Assembly: GCF_011761945.1 (NCBI RefSeq)
Contig: NZ_JAASQV010000002.1
Span: 372,001 to 436,000, forward strand
Direction: 5' to 3'
DNA from: Sphingomonas leidyi
Lineage (GTDB): Bacteria; Pseudomonadota; Alphaproteobacteria; Sphingomonadales; Sphingomonadaceae
Length of the DNA: 64,000 nucleotides
In this document: positions 16,611 through 26,625 of the stretch, one piece after another
Numbering within the stretch: position 1 is the first letter of the stretch
How the letters are laid out: each line of letters starts with the position of its first letter
Notes under the pieces: generated by a model
What the model was told of the DNA's origin: nothing
Seen by the model: only the letters and a program-made list of their open reading frames with translations
Databases searched by the model: none
Position numbers and translations under genes: made by a program

Positions 16611-17873
16611 ATGGTTTTGGGCTGGACCCCCGGAGCCCGGGCGCGGCATAGCGTCAGGGTGCTGTTCCTGCTCGCCTTGCTCTCCGGCTGGTTGACCGGA
16701 GTTCCAAGCTGGGCGGGCGTCGTGCAGGAAGTGCGAGTCAAGGGTGACCGGGTGATCGTCAGGTTCGACGAGCCCGTCTCGCAGGCGAGCGCCTTCATGC
16801 TGGCCGGACCGCAGCGGATCGTTCTCGACGCCAGGGGCGCCGAGCCGGGCAATCGCGCCTATGCCGACGGGCCGGTGGCGGGCATCCGCCAGGGCTCGCA
16901 AGGCGCCGAGGGCGCGCGGATCGTGCTCGACCTCGCGCGGCCGGCGATCGTGACCGAAGGCAGCTTCGGGCGCGACGGGCGCACGCTCACGCTGCAGCTG
17001 CGCACCGTGGACGACGCGCAGTTCGCCCGCGCCGCGGCCGAGCGCCGGATGCGCTTCCTGCCGCCCTTCTCCTATGTGCAGCCCGCCGGGCACAGCCGCT
17101 ATAGCGAGACGATCGCCCTGCCCCGGCGCGCGCCGCCGGCCGCGTTGCCGCATGTCTATGGCGCGTCCGATCGCCCGCTGGTGGTGATCGACGCCGGCCA
17201 TGGCGGGCACGATCCCGGCGCGATCGGCGCGAATGGCCTGCGCGAGAAGGACCTTACGCTCAAGACCGCGCTGGCGATCCGGGACGCGCTGATCGCCTCG
17301 GGCCGGGTGCGCGTGGCGCTCACCCGCGAGGACGATCGCTTCCTGGTGCTCCAGGAGCGCTACGGCCTGGCACGCAAGCTGAACGCGGACCTGTTCATCT
17401 CGGTGCACTGCGACAGCGCGGGCAATGCCGAAGCCTCGGGCGCGACCGTCTACACGCTCTCCGAGGTCGCCTCCGACAAGGAAGCGGCGCGGCTGGCGGC
17501 ACGCGAGAACAAGGCCGACATCATCGCCGGCGTCGACCTCGGCACGCAGAATCCGGACATCTCCTCGATCCTCATCGACCTCACCCAGCGCGAGACGATG
17601 AACGCTTCGGCGAGCTTCGCCCGGCTGCTCGGCCGCGAGGCCCAGCCGCTGATCCCGATCAAGGCCAACTACCACCGCATGGCCTCGCTCATGGTGCTCA
17701 AGGCGCCGGACATGCCCTCGGTGCTGTTCGAGACGGGCTATATCTCGAACGAGGGCGATGCCGCCTTCCTCGCATCGGACGACGGGCGCAGGAAAGTGGC
17801 GCAGAGCGTGCGCAAGGCCGTGGAGATCCATTTCGCGACCCGCATGGCGTCGCGGACACTGGCCTCCCGTTGA
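16611..17873 (+). CDS. N-acetylmuramoyl-L-alanine amidase (AmiC type)
   Basis: The 420-residue protein cleaves the amide bond between MurNAc and L-Ala in peptidoglycan, needed for daughter-cell separation. The first 36 residues form a basic, then hydrophobic export signal; the AMIN-like domain spans about 40-140. The Amidase_3 domain starts near residue 185 with DAGHGGHDPGA (zinc His), then TREDDRF, SVHCDSA (zinc His) and ETGYISN (catalytic Glu). It is followed by the PBP1A gene on the same strand, so cell-wall cleavage and synthesis genes are neighbours, a common alphaproteobacterial arrangement. Confidence 0.94.
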   Translation: MVLGWTPGARARHSVRVLFLLALLSGWLTGVPSWAGVVQEVRVKGDRVIVRFDEPVSQASAFMLAGPQRIVLDARGAEPGNRAYADGPVAGIRQGSQGAEGARIVLDLARPAIVTEGSFGRDGRTLTLQLRTVDDAQFARAAAERRMRFLPPFSYVQPAGHSRYSETIALPRRAPPAALPHVYGASDRPLVVIDAGHGGHDPGAIGANGLREKDLTLKTALAIRDALIASGRVRVALTREDDRFLVLQERYGLARKLNADLFISVHCDSAGNAEASGATVYTLSEVASDKEAARLAARENKADIIAGVDLGTQNPDISSILIDLTQRETMNASASFARLLGREAQPLIPIKANYHRMASLMVLKAPDMPSVLFETGYISNEGDAAFLASDDGRRKVAQSVRKAVEIHFATRMASRTLASR

Positions 17874-18077
17874 ACGCATCCCCTTCTTCTTCCTCCCCTC
17901 GGGGTTCATTATAGAGGGTGCGCGGGGAAGTGGTTCCGAAGGCGGCATAAAAGGGTTTCGGCGCGATTCACCCTTGCCGCCACCCCCGCCTGCACGGAGA
18001 GACCGGAGGACGGTGCGAAGCCGGCCGCCAGACTCCCCGCTTCCTTCCGCTCCCAATCCTGCTAAACCGCGAGCCGC

Positions 18078-20594
18078 ATGTCCGACGGTTCCACCACTTC
18101 CAGCGTTAAGATGCGCATCAAGCGCGAGATCGGGGGCTTCAAGGGGCTGTTCGGCCGCGTGCGCCATCGCTGGTGGTTCCGAATCCTGGCAGTGCTCGCG
18201 CTGCTGGCCGGCCTGTTCGTGTTCCTCGTCTGGCTGTTCATCGCGCGCAACCTGCCCTCGGTCGACACGCTCAAGAACTACGAGCCGCCGCTCCCGACGA
18301 ATGTCCGCTCGGTCGAGGGGCTGCCGATCCACAGCTATGCGCGCGAGCGCCGCGTGCAGCTGAGCTTCGCCGAATATCCCAAGCTCCTCGTCGAGGCGTA
18401 TATGTCCGCCGAGGACAAGACCTTCTTCGAGCATCACGGCGTCGATTTCCCCGGCCTCGCCCGCGCCGCCTTCCAGGGGCTGATCAGCGGCTCCACGCCG
18501 CGCGGCACCTCCACGATCACCCAGCAGGTCGCCAAGAACCTGCTGGTCGGCAACGAGACGAGCTATCTGCGCAAGGCCAAGGAGGGCATCCTCGCCTGGC
18601 GCATGGAGGACACGCTCACCAAGCAGCAGATCATGGAGCTGTACCTCAACTCGATCGAGCTGGGGCGCAACGCCGGCGGCGTCGAGGCGGCGAGCCAGGC
18701 CTATTTCGGCAAGGAACTCGACAAGCTCACCTTGCCGCAGATGGCCTATCTGGCGATCCTGCCCAAGGGCCCGTCCAACTATGATCCCGAACGCCACACG
18801 CAGCGCGCGCTCGATCGCCGCAACTGGGTGCTCGGGCAGATGCTCGACAACGGCTTCATCGACCAGGCCCAGCACGACGCGGCGGTCGCGGCGCCGCTCG
18901 GCACCGTGCCGCGCCAGACGCCCCGGTTCGAGCGCCTCGGCGGCTATTTCGTCGAGGAAGTGCGCCGCCAGCTGATCGACAAGTTCGGCGAGACCGACGA
19001 GAGCGGGCCCTACAGCGTCTATTCGGGCGGCCTGTGGGTGCGCACCTCGCTCGATCCCAAGCTCCAGCAATATGCGCAGAAGGCGCTGCGCGACGGCCTG
19101 CTGCGCTATGATCGCGGCCGTGGCTGGTCGGGCCCGATCGGCCGTGCCGATGTCGGCAAGAGCTGGCTCCAGTCGTTCCTCAACACCAATATCGGCGTCG
19201 ACTATGAGGATTGGCGCGCCGGCGTGCTGATCGATCGCACGGGCGACGTCTGGCAGATCGGCTTCGACGACGGCACCACCGGCACCTTGCCCAGATGGGC
19301 GGCGACCATGCCGGTGCGCGGGCAGGGCGGCCAGGCGTTCGATGCGCTCAAGCCCGGCGACATCGTCGCGGTGGCGCCGGAATCGGGCAGCCAATGGTCG
19401 CTCCGCTCGATCCCCAAGGTCTCGGGCGGCATGGTGGTCGAGGATCCGCGCACCGGCCGCATCCTCGCCATGCAGGGCGGCTTCGATTCGCGCCTCCAGG
19501 CATTCAATCGCGCCACCCAGGCCCAGCGCCAGCCGGGCTCGACGATCAAGCCGATCGTCTATGCCGCCGCGCTCGAACAGGGCATGACCCCGACCTCGAT
19601 CGTGGTCGACGGCCCGTTCTGCGTCTGGCAGGGCGCCAATCTCGGCCAGAAATGCTTCCGCAACTTCGGCAATGCCCGCGGCGCCGGCCCCAAGACGCTG
19701 CGCTGGGGCATCGAGCAGTCGCGCAACCTGATGACGGTGCAGATCGCCAACCAGACCGGCATGGACCATGTCGTCGACCTGATGCAGCGCATCGGCGTCT
19801 CGCGGCAGAAATTCCCGCCCTATCTCAGCTATGCGCTGGGCGCGGGCGAGACGACCGTGCTGCGCATGGTCAATGCCTATTCGATCCTGGTGAACCATGG
19901 CCGCGCGCTCAATCCGTCGCTGATCGACTTCGTCCAGAACCGCAAGGGCGCGGTGGTATGGCCCGAGAACTGGCGCCCGTGCGAAGGCTGCAACGCGCCC
20001 GACTGGAAGGGCGGGGCGATGCCGCGCCCGGTGAACCGCGCCAAGCAGGTGATCGACGCGCTCTCCGCCTATCAGATGGTCCATATCGCCGAGGGCGTGG
20101 TCCAGCGCGGCACCGCCACCGTGCTGCGCGACCTGAACCGGCCGATGATGGGCAAGACCGGCACCACCTCGGGCCCGACCGACGTGTGGTTCGTCGGCGG
20201 CACCCCGCAGATGATCGGCGGCCTCTATATCGGCTATGACACGCCGACCAATCTGGGCGGCTATGCCCAGGGCGGCTCGATCGCGGCGCCGATCTTCAAG
20301 GAATTCGCCATCCCCGCCTTCGAAGGCATGGAGAAGGTTCCCTTCACTGCGCCGCAGGGCATCCGCATGGTCCGCATCGACCGCGCCTCGGGCAAGCCGG
20401 TGACCGGCGCCTGGCCGTCGAGCGACCCGCTCTCGGGCGTGATCTGGGAAGCCTTCAAGCCCGATACCGAGCAGCGCCGCGGCCGGCGCGGGCAGGACGA
20501 GACGCAGGAAACCAAGGCCGTCGAGAAGAAGGTCGCGCCGAAGAAGCAGGAAGGCGACAGCGACTTCTTGCAACGCGAGGGCGGAATCTACTAG
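18078..20594 (+). CDS. mrcA: Penicillin-binding protein 1A
   Basis: The 838-residue bifunctional enzyme polymerises glycan strands and cross-links stem peptides. A single membrane anchor lies at about 33-56. The glycosyltransferase domain has EDKTFFEHHGVD, TSTITQQVAKN and the following helix ARRMED-like region; an OB-like domain follows. The transpeptidase domain has the nucleophile motif PGSTIKP, then the SRN box (EQSRNLM) and KTGTTSGPTD. The tail is Lys/Glu-rich and disordered. Length is usual for alphaproteobacterial PBP1A. A gap of 204 bases separates it from the amidase gene. Confidence 0.95.
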   Translation: MSDGSTTSSVKMRIKREIGGFKGLFGRVRHRWWFRILAVLALLAGLFVFLVWLFIARNLPSVDTLKNYEPPLPTNVRSVEGLPIHSYARERRVQLSFAEYPKLLVEAYMSAEDKTFFEHHGVDFPGLARAAFQGLISGSTPRGTSTITQQVAKNLLVGNETSYLRKAKEGILAWRMEDTLTKQQIMELYLNSIELGRNAGGVEAASQAYFGKELDKLTLPQMAYLAILPKGPSNYDPERHTQRALDRRNWVLGQMLDNGFIDQAQHDAAVAAPLGTVPRQTPRFERLGGYFVEEVRRQLIDKFGETDESGPYSVYSGGLWVRTSLDPKLQQYAQKALRDGLLRYDRGRGWSGPIGRADVGKSWLQSFLNTNIGVDYEDWRAGVLIDRTGDVWQIGFDDGTTGTLPRWAATMPVRGQGGQAFDALKPGDIVAVAPESGSQWSLRSIPKVSGGMVVEDPRTGRILAMQGGFDSRLQAFNRATQAQRQPGSTIKPIVYAAALEQGMTPTSIVVDGPFCVWQGANLGQKCFRNFGNARGAGPKTLRWGIEQSRNLMTVQIANQTGMDHVVDLMQRIGVSRQKFPPYLSYALGAGETTVLRMVNAYSILVNHGRALNPSLIDFVQNRKGAVVWPENWRPCEGCNAPDWKGGAMPRPVNRAKQVIDALSAYQMVHIAEGVVQRGTATVLRDLNRPMMGKTGTTSGPTDVWFVGGTPQMIGGLYIGYDTPTNLGGYAQGGSIAAPIFKEFAIPAFEGMEKVPFTAPQGIRMVRIDRASGKPVTGAWPSSDPLSGVIWEAFKPDTEQRRGRRGQDETQETKAVEKKVAPKKQEGDSDFLQREGGIY

Positions 20595-20614
20595 CGCGCA
20601 TTCTCATATAGGTC

Positions 20615-20694
20615 GTCATCCCCGCAACGGCGGGGATCCAGAGCCAAAGGCGACGCCGCTTGTTACCCTGGATCCCCGCCGTTGCGGGGGTGAC
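20615..20694. repeat. Dispersed inverted-repeat element (REP/MITE-like), copy 1
   Basis: The element begins GTCATCCCCGCAACGGCGGG and ends with its near-perfect reverse complement CCCGCCGTTGCGGGGGTGAC, giving arms of about 27 bases around a GC-rich centre of about 26 bases. A second copy with the same arms but a different centre lies at 59705-59786. It sits between the PBP1A stop and the prfB start and could fold into a long hairpin in the mRNA. No coding capacity. Confidence 0.8.
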
Positions 20695-20722
20695 GAAGTA
20701 GTTAGTTCGAAAGGTAAAACCC

Positions 20723-21850
20723 ATGCGCGCCGAAGCGCAGGCTCATGTCGACAACATCAAGGAGTCGCTCGCGCTGCTCCGCCGCTTCCTCGATTGGGAT
20801 CGCGCGCTGCGCCGCCTCGACGAGCTGAACGCGCGCGTGGAGGATCCGACTCTCTGGAACGACGCGAAAAAGGCCCAGGACGTGATGCGCGAGCGCCGCC
20901 GCCTCGACGAGGCGATCAGCGCCACGCGCGCGATCGAGACCGAGCTCAACGACACCGCCGAGCTGATCGAGATGGCCGAGGCCGAGGGCGACGAGGAAAT
21001 GGCGAGCGAAGGCACCGCCAGCCTCGCCGCGCTGGCCGAGCGCGCCGAGAAGGACAAGGTGATGGCCCTGCTCTCGGGCGAGGCCGATGCCAACGATACC
21101 TATATCGAGATCAACGCGGGCGCCGGCGGCACCGAGAGCAACGACTGGGCCGGCATGCTCCAGCGCATGTACACGCGCTGGGCCGATCGCCACGGCCTCA
21201 AGGTCGAGCTGATCGACTTCCACGCCGGCGAGCAGGCCGGCATCAAGTCCGCCACGCTGCTGGTCAAGGGCGAGAACGCCTATGGCTATGCCAAGACCGA
21301 GAGCGGCGTGCACCGCCTCGTCCGCATCAGCCCCTATGACAGCGCGGCGCGGCGCCACACCAGCTTCTCGAGCGTGTGGGTCTATCCGGTGATCGACGAC
21401 AATATCGAGGTCGAGATCAACGAGAGCGAGCTGCGCATCGACACCTATCGCGCATCGGGCGCCGGCGGCCAGCACATCAACACCACCGATTCGGCGGTGC
21501 GCATCACGCACCTGCCGACGGGCATCGTGGTGCAGTGCCAGAACCAGCGCTCGCAGCACAAGAACAAGGCCGAGGCCTATAACCAGCTGCGCGCCCGCCT
21601 CTACGAGCGCGAACTGGCCGAGCGCGAGGCGGCGGCCAACGCGACCAACGCCACCAAGACCGATATCGGCTGGGGCCACCAGATCCGCAGCTACGTCCTC
21701 CAGCCCTATCAGCTGGTGAAGGACCTGCGCACCGGCGTGACGTCCACCGCGCCGTCGGACGTGCTCGACGGAGACCTCGACGCCTTCATGGCGGCTGCGC
21801 TATCGCAGCGCGTGACCGGCGAGACGGTCGAAGTGGAGGATGTCGATTGA
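20723..21850 (+). CDS. prfB: Peptide chain release factor 2
   Basis: The 375-residue protein recognises UGA and UAA stop codons and triggers peptide release. The catalytic GGQ lies in [15 protein letters not shown], preceded by the domain 2 segment with the stop-codon recognition region ([11 protein letters not shown]). The reading frame is continuous from ATG, so the programmed +1 frameshift of E. coli prfB is absent here. The start lies 28 bases after the inverted-repeat element. The stop codon overlaps the next gene by 4 bases. Confidence 0.96.
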   Translation: MRAEAQAHVDNIKESLALLRRFLDWDRALRRLDELNARVEDPTLWNDAKKAQDVMRERRRLDEAISATRAIETELNDTAELIEMAEAEGDEEMASEGTASLAALAERAEKDKVMALLSGEADANDTYIEINAGAGGTESNDWAGMLQRMYTRWADRHGLKVELIDFHAGEQAGIKSATLLVKGENAYGYAKTESGVHRLVRISPYDSAARRHTSFSSVWVYPVIDDNIEVEINESELRIDTYRASGAGGQHINTTDSAVRITHLPTGIVVQCQNQRSQHKNKAEAYNQLRARLYERELAEREAAANATNATKTDIGWGHQIRSYVLQPYQLVKDLRTGVTSTAPSDVLDGDLDAFMAAALSQRVTGETVEVEDVD

Positions 21851-22614
21851 GATCGGGCCTTGCCCTGCTCCTGGGATCGGCGCTGGCCGCGTGCAGCGGC
21901 GGGCCGGCGCTCGACAATCGAGAAGAGGGCGCGCCCGCGATCAACAGCGGCTTCCCCGCCGCCGACCGTCCGGTCGCCACCATCCTATCCCCGCGCTGGT
22001 CGACCGAGGAAGCGCGCGACCGGCTGAACGAAGCGGCGCAGGTGATGGACCTGGCCGGGATCAAGCGCGACATGACCGTGGCCGATATCGGCGCGGGCGA
22101 GGGCTATTACACCGTCCGCCTGGGCACGCGCGTCGGCAAGAAGGGCCGGGTCGTCGCGGAGGACATCGTACCCGACACGATCCAGAAGCTCGCCGGCCGC
22201 GTGATCCGCGAGCGGCTCGACAATGTCAGCGTGCGCCTCGGCCTGCCCGCCGATCCGCGCCTGCCCGAGAACAGCTTCGACCGCGTCCTCATGGTCCATA
22301 TGTACCATGAGATCGAGAGCCCCTATGAGTTCCTGTGGCGGCTGCGCCCTGCGCTCGCGCCCGACGGCCAGGTGGTGGTGGTCGACGCCAATCGCCCGAC
22401 CCAGGATCACGGCACGCCGCCGGCACTGCTCAAATGCGAGTTCGCCGCGGTGGGCTACACGCTCGTCTCGATCCGGCCGATGCCCTCGGCCGGCGGCTAT
22501 ATCGCGATCTTCGAGGCGCAGGGCGACCGGCCCGAGCCGAGCGCGATCCGCGCCTGCAAGAGCGGCAAGACCGCGACGCCGGCCAGCATGTCCAGGGAAT
22601 CAAAGGAACCCTAG
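21847..22614 (+). CDS. Lipoprotein with class I SAM-methyltransferase fold
   Basis: The 255-residue product starts at TTG (21847), overlapping the prfB stop, and begins [16 protein letters not shown], a signal with a lipobox (LAAC) and +1 Cys at residue 16. The body has a SAM-binding pattern: [16 protein letters not shown] (motif I), [12 protein letters not shown] (motif II) and [16 protein letters not shown] (motif IV). Exported methyltransferase-like proteins of this type occur in proteobacteria, but SAM is not known to be available outside the cytoplasm, so the activity is doubtful. Its 3' end overlaps the converging RadC-like gene by 15 bases. The fold is fairly certain; the function is not. 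Confidence 0.75.
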   Translation: MRSGLALLLGSALAACSGGPALDNREEGAPAINSGFPAADRPVATILSPRWSTEEARDRLNEAAQVMDLAGIKRDMTVADIGAGEGYYTVRLGTRVGKKGRVVAEDIVPDTIQKLAGRVIRERLDNVSVRLGLPADPRLPENSFDRVLMVHMYHEIESPYEFLWRLRPALAPDGQVVVVDANRPTQDHGTPPALLKCEFAAVGYTLVSIRPMPSAGGYIAIFEAQGDRPEPSAIRACKSGKTATPASMSRESKEP

Positions 22615-23094
22615 GCTGCGGAAGCTGGTGGTGCCGCGGGCCGCGACCACCAGATGATCGAGCAACCGCACGCCCAGCGTGTCGAGCGCCCGGGCGAGCC
22701 GGTCCGTCGCCGCGCGATCGGCCGGGCTGGGCGTCGGATCGCCGCTCGGATGATTGTGCGCCATTACCACGGCAAAGGCATGGAAGGCGATCGCATCCGC
22801 CGCCACGTCGCGGATCGGCAGGTCGAGCCGGTCGCGATGCGCCGAGCGGACATGGCGCATGCCCAGCACCTGCTGGTGCCGGTCGAGATAGGCGAAGGCC
22901 AGCACCTCCACCGTCTCGTGCGCGAGCGGTGCGAACAGCGCGCCCGCGGCCCGGACATCGGCCAGGCGCAGGGGCGGGTTCTCGGCACCGGACAGCATCG
23001 CGCGGCGCTGCCACTCGCCATCGGCGCGCCGAAGCGCGAGCCGGTCCGTTCCGGACGGGCGCCCCGGCCCGCCGAGGGGCGCGTTTCTCCACAA
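22600..23094 (-). CDS. RadC-like JAB domain protein, lacking the usual N-terminal domain
   Basis: The 164-residue protein carries the MPN/JAB metal motif of RadC (UPF0758) proteins: HETVEVL with the conserved Glu, then VVMAHNHPSGDPTPSPAD. Standard RadC is about 220-230 residues with a helix-hairpin-helix region; here only about 45 unrelated residues precede the JAB domain. RadC was once linked to DNA repair, a role now doubted; the JAB fold suggests a zinc hydrolase. The gene converges on the lipoprotein methyltransferase gene and diverges from thyA 54 bases away. Alternative downstream starts are possible. Confidence 0.75.
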   Translation of the reverse strand: MWRNAPLGGPGRPSGTDRLALRRADGEWQRRAMLSGAENPPLRLADVRAAGALFAPLAHETVEVLAFAYLDRHQQVLGMRHVRSAHRDRLDLPIRDVAADAIAFHAFAVVMAHNHPSGDPTPSPADRAATDRLARALDTLGVRLLDHLVVAARGTTSFRSLGFL

Positions 23095-23147
23095 TGGAGA
23101 TATCTCGCCCGCTTGGCGCCGGCCCGGCGCGGCACTAGGTTGCGGAT

Positions 23148-23942
23148 ATGCAGCAATATCTCGACCTGATGGCGCGCGCGCTGAACGACGGCGCCGAGCA
23201 GATGGACCGGACCGGAACGGGCACGCGTAGCGTGTTCGGCCATCAGATGCGCTTCGACCTGTCCCAGGGCTTCCCGCTGCTCACCACCAAGAAGCTGCAC
23301 CTGCGCTCGATCCTCATCGAGCTGCTGTGGTTCCTGCGCGGCGACACCAATGTGAAGTGGCTGCAGGAGCGCAAGGTCAGCATCTGGGACGAATGGGCCG
23401 ACGAAGCGGGCGAACTGGGCCCGGTCTACGGCAAGCAGTGGCGCGACTGGGAAGCGGCGGACGGCCGCCATATCGACCAGATCGCCGAACTGATCGAGAC
23501 GCTGAAGACCAATCCCCATTCGCGCCGGATGGTCGTCTCCGCCTGGAACCCGGGCGAGCTCCATGCCATGGCGCTGGCGCCCTGCCACTGCCTGTTCCAG
23601 TGTCATGTCGCGAACGGCAGGCTGAGCCTCCAGCTCTACCAGCGCTCGGCCGACATCTTCCTCGGCGTGCCGTTCAACATCGCCAGCTACGCGCTGCTCA
23701 CGCACCTGCTCGCCCAGCAGGCGGGGCTGGAAGTGGGCGACTTCGTCTGGACCGGGGGCGACTGCCACCTCTATTCGAACCATCTCGACCAGGCCCGCGA
23801 GCAGCTCTCGCGCACGCCGGGCGCGATCCCCCGGCTGGAGATCCTCCGCAAGGCACCGTCGATCGACGCCTATGAATATGAGGATTTCGCGATCCACGGC
23901 TACGCGGCCCAGCCGCACATCAAGGCGCCGGTGGCGGTGTGA
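23148..23942 (+). CDS. thyA: Thymidylate synthase
   Basis: The 264-residue enzyme methylates dUMP to dTMP using methylene-tetrahydrofolate and yields dihydrofolate. It has the full ThyA length, the N-terminal [16 protein letters not shown] segment, the catalytic Cys in [10 protein letters not shown] and the dUMP-binding [16 protein letters not shown] region. It leads a run of four same-strand genes that includes folA, which regenerates tetrahydrofolate from its product, so co-transcription makes metabolic sense. The stop overlaps the next gene by 4 bases. Confidence 0.97.
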   Translation: MQQYLDLMARALNDGAEQMDRTGTGTRSVFGHQMRFDLSQGFPLLTTKKLHLRSILIELLWFLRGDTNVKWLQERKVSIWDEWADEAGELGPVYGKQWRDWEAADGRHIDQIAELIETLKTNPHSRRMVVSAWNPGELHAMALAPCHCLFQCHVANGRLSLQLYQRSADIFLGVPFNIASYALLTHLLAQQAGLEVGDFVWTGGDCHLYSNHLDQAREQLSRTPGAIPRLEILRKAPSIDAYEYEDFAIHGYAAQPHIKAPVAV

Positions 23943-24820
23943 TCCGGCTCGCCGCCCTCGCCCTGCTGGCGATGGCGCCGGCGGCGGACCCGGTGACCGG
24001 CTATCAGGTCGCTCCCTCCCGGGCCGACCCCGCGGTCAAGGCGTTCGACGATCCGAGCTACGTCTTCGCCGCGGAGGGGCTGCCGGCCGATGCGCCGCTC
24101 GCGGTGTTCCTGCCCGGCACCAACGGCAAGCCTGCCTACAACGCCAACCTGATGCGCTTCGTCGCCGGGCTGGGCTATCGGGCGATCGCGCTCGGCTACG
24201 ACAATGATCCGGCCGTGGTGCAGGTCTGCACCGCCGACCCCGATCCCGACTGCGCCAGCGACTTTCGCGAGATGCGGACCTTCGGCACCGGCAAGTCCAG
24301 GACGGTGTCCAATCCCCGGGCCGAGGCCATCGTGCCGCGCCTAGTCGCGCTGCTCCGCCTGCTCGACAAGGAGCAGCCGGCCAGGGGCTGGGGCCATTAT
24401 CTCGACGGCGACAGCCCGAACTGGGAAGCGATCCTCCTCTCCGGCCAGTCGCAGGGCGCGGGCATGGCGGCGTGGATCGCCAAGCGCCACAAGGTCCGCC
24501 GCGTCGTGCTCTTCTCCAGCCCCTGGGAGACCAGCGGCCGCGAGCGCCGGCCCGCGCCCTGGATCTCCGGAGCCAGCGCCACGCCGATCGCGCGCTGGCA
24601 GGCGGCGTACAACAGCCGCGAGAACACCGTGCCGCTGATCCGGGCGGCCTATGCGGCGCTCGGCCTGCCGGCGGCGCAGGTGCATGTGCTGACGCTCGAC
24701 CTGCCGCCGGGCTTCGGCGCGAACAGCCCCAACCCCTATCACGGCGCCGGCATCCGCGACCCGCGCTATGCCGAGGTCTGGCGCGCGATGTTCGGCAGGG
24801 GCAGCGACGCACCCGAGTGA
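23939..24820 (+). CDS. Secreted alpha/beta-hydrolase-like protein between thyA and folA
   Basis: This 293-residue product starts at GTG (23939), overlapping thyA. The first 15 residues ([15 protein letters not shown]) form a signal peptide. [15 protein letters not shown] near residue 165 fits the nucleophile elbow of an alpha/beta hydrolase (G-x-S-x-G), and [14 protein letters not shown] near residue 55 resembles the oxyanion-hole strand. Candidate acid and His residues are less clear. An exported hydrolase has no obvious role in folate metabolism, so the operon position may only reflect shared transcription. I do not recognise a characterised homolog. Confidence 0.65.
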   Translation: MIRLAALALLAMAPAADPVTGYQVAPSRADPAVKAFDDPSYVFAAEGLPADAPLAVFLPGTNGKPAYNANLMRFVAGLGYRAIALGYDNDPAVVQVCTADPDPDCASDFREMRTFGTGKSRTVSNPRAEAIVPRLVALLRLLDKEQPARGWGHYLDGDSPNWEAILLSGQSQGAGMAAWIAKRHKVRRVVLFSSPWETSGRERRPAPWISGASATPIARWQAAYNSRENTVPLIRAAYAALGLPAAQVHVLTLDLPPGFGANSPNPYHGAGIRDPRYAEVWRAMFGRGSDAPE

Positions 24821-24958
24821 CGCCGCGACATCCGGGGCCCCGGCGGGGCCGCATCGGCGAAGGGTTCCCATATGGGGCCGCATCTGCTTGTGTCGGCGGA
24901 TGATCCCTGCCTCGCGTCCGTCCCCGCCCCGTTCCGACCGCGCCGCGCCGGCCCCGCG

Positions 24959-25435
24959 ATGCCGCTGATCTCCTTCCATCTCGCCCGGGCCGACAATGGC
25001 GTGATCGGCGTCGACGGCAGGCTGCCCTGGCATCTGCCGGCCGATCTCCGGCGCTTCAAGGCGCAGACCATGGGCAAGCCGATGATCATGGGGCGCAAGA
25101 CCTTCGAAAGCTTCCCCGCGCCGCTGCCCGGCCGCCGCCACATCGTGCTCACGCGCGACGCCGCCTGGCGGGCCGAGGGCGCGGAGGTTGCGCATTCCCC
25201 GGCAGAGGCGCTGGCGCTGGCCGGGCCGGGCGAAGTCGCGGTGATCGGCGGTGCCGAGATATTCGCGCTGTTCGCGCCCGACCGGATCGAGCTCACGGAA
25301 ATCCATGCCGCGCCGCCGGGGGACGCGATCGTCCCCGCTTTCGGGGTTGAATGGCGCGAAGTTGCGCGCGAGGATTTCGCCGAGGAAGCGGGGCGCCCTG
25401 CCTATAGCTTCGTGACGCTGGAGCGGGTGCGATGA
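24959..25435 (+). CDS. folA: Dihydrofolate reductase
   Basis: The 158-residue enzyme reduces dihydrofolate to tetrahydrofolate with NADPH. I start it at [17 protein letters not shown] (24959); the longer frame from 24872 adds residues without DHFR homology. Active-site segments are [18 protein letters not shown] (with the usual Asp/Glu position as Asp), [10 protein letters not shown] and [11 protein letters not shown]. Its substrate is the by-product of ThyA encoded 1.1 kb upstream. The stop overlaps the dipeptidase start by 4 bases. Confidence 0.95.
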   Translation: MPLISFHLARADNGVIGVDGRLPWHLPADLRRFKAQTMGKPMIMGRKTFESFPAPLPGRRHIVLTRDAAWRAEGAEVAHSPAEALALAGPGEVAVIGGAEIFALFAPDRIELTEIHAAPPGDAIVPAFGVEWREVAREDFAEEAGRPAYSFVTLERVR

Positions 25436-26604
25436 AGAAGAAGATCCTCTGGGGCGTGCTGATCCTGCTCCTGCTGGCCGTGGTCGGCTTTTTCGGCTTC
25501 GCGCCGGGCATCGTCGAAGGCAGCATGAACAAGGTGGTGCCGGTCAAACTCGCCAAGCCGAGCGACGCGGTGAAGCAGCTCCACGCCTCGCTCCAGATCG
25601 CCGACATGCATGCCGACACGCTGATGTGGCGCCGCAGCCTGCTCGAGCGCTCGAACACCGGCCAGGTCGACTTGCCCCGGCTGATCGAGGGCAATGTCGC
25701 GCTCCAGGTCTTCTCCTCGGTCACCAAGACGCCCAAGCACCAGAATTACGACGCGAATTCGGGCGATACCGACAACATCACCCTGCTCACCATCGCCCAG
25801 CTCCAGCCGCCCAAGACCTGGACCTCGCTGCTCGAGCGCTCGCTCTTCCATGCCCGCAAGCTCGATCGGGCCGCGGCCGGCTCGAACGGCAAGCTGCGCG
25901 TGATCCATACGCCCGCGGAGCTCGACCAGCTCCTCGCCGATCGCGCCGCGGGCCGGAAGGTGGTGGGCGGCATGCTCTCGATCGAGGGGCTGCAGGACCT
26001 GGAGGGGCAGCTCGCCAATCTCGACAAGCTCCATGCCGCGGGCTTCCGCATGGCGGGCCTCGCGCACTTCTTCGACAACGACATCGCCGGATCGATGCAC
26101 GGCGTCCACAAGGGCGGGCTCACGCCGCTCGGCCGCCAGGTGGTGGCGCGGATGGAGCAGCTCGGCATGATCGTCGACATCGCCCATTCGAGCCACGAAT
26201 CGGTCGCCGAGATCCTGGCGATGGCGAAGCGCCCGGTCGTCTCCAGCCATGGCGGCGTCCAGGCGACCTGCAAGGTCAACCGCAACCTGACCGATGCGGA
26301 GATCCAGGGCGTGGCGCGCACCGGCGGCGTGGTCGGCATCGGCTATTGGGACGCGGCGGTGTGCGGCACCGAGCCGGCCAATGTCGTCCGCGCGATCCTG
26401 CACGTGCGCGACCTGGTGGGGATCGACCATGTCGGCCTCGGCTCGGATTTCGACGGCGCGGTGACCACCGGCTGGGATTCGTCCCAGCTGATCGCGATCA
26501 CCGGGGCGCTGGTCGATGCCGGGCTCTCGCCCGAGGACATCCGCAAGGTGATGGGCGGCAACGTCCTGCGCGTGATCCGCGCGGGGATCGTGCCGGGACA
26601 GTAA
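25432..26604 (+). CDS. Membrane-anchored M19 (renal-type) dipeptidase
   Basis: The 390-residue protein has an N-terminal membrane anchor or signal ([21 protein letters not shown]) followed by a TIM-barrel zinc dipeptidase. Metal-site segments are IADMHADTL (H-x-D), MLSIEGL (bridging Glu), [17 protein letters not shown] and LGSDFDGA. M19 enzymes hydrolyse dipeptides, including those with D-residues at the C-terminus, and act here outside the cytoplasmic membrane. It is the last gene of the thyA-folA run and is followed by an inverted-repeat region. Confidence 0.92.
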   Translation: MKKKILWGVLILLLLAVVGFFGFAPGIVEGSMNKVVPVKLAKPSDAVKQLHASLQIADMHADTLMWRRSLLERSNTGQVDLPRLIEGNVALQVFSSVTKTPKHQNYDANSGDTDNITLLTIAQLQPPKTWTSLLERSLFHARKLDRAAAGSNGKLRVIHTPAELDQLLADRAAGRKVVGGMLSIEGLQDLEGQLANLDKLHAAGFRMAGLAHFFDNDIAGSMHGVHKGGLTPLGRQVVARMEQLGMIVDIAHSSHESVAEILAMAKRPVVSSHGGVQATCKVNRNLTDAEIQGVARTGGVVGIGYWDAAVCGTEPANVVRAILHVRDLVGIDHVGLGSDFDGAVTTGWDSSQLIAITGALVDAGLSPEDIRKVMGGNVLRVIRAGIVPGQ

Positions 26605-26625
26605 GGCCTGAACGCGTTGACCGGC

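Noticed and set aside
16605..20573. A 1.3-kilo-residue minus-strand frame opposite the amidase and PBP1A genes
   Set aside because: Shadow of the two cell-wall genes; Arg/Ala/Gly/His-rich composition with no domain. A similar shadow lies opposite ileS at 26343-30218.
20723..20830. Programmed frameshift in prfB
   Set aside because: The frame is continuous from ATG through the GGQ motif; the internal UGA and slippery site of E. coli prfB are absent.
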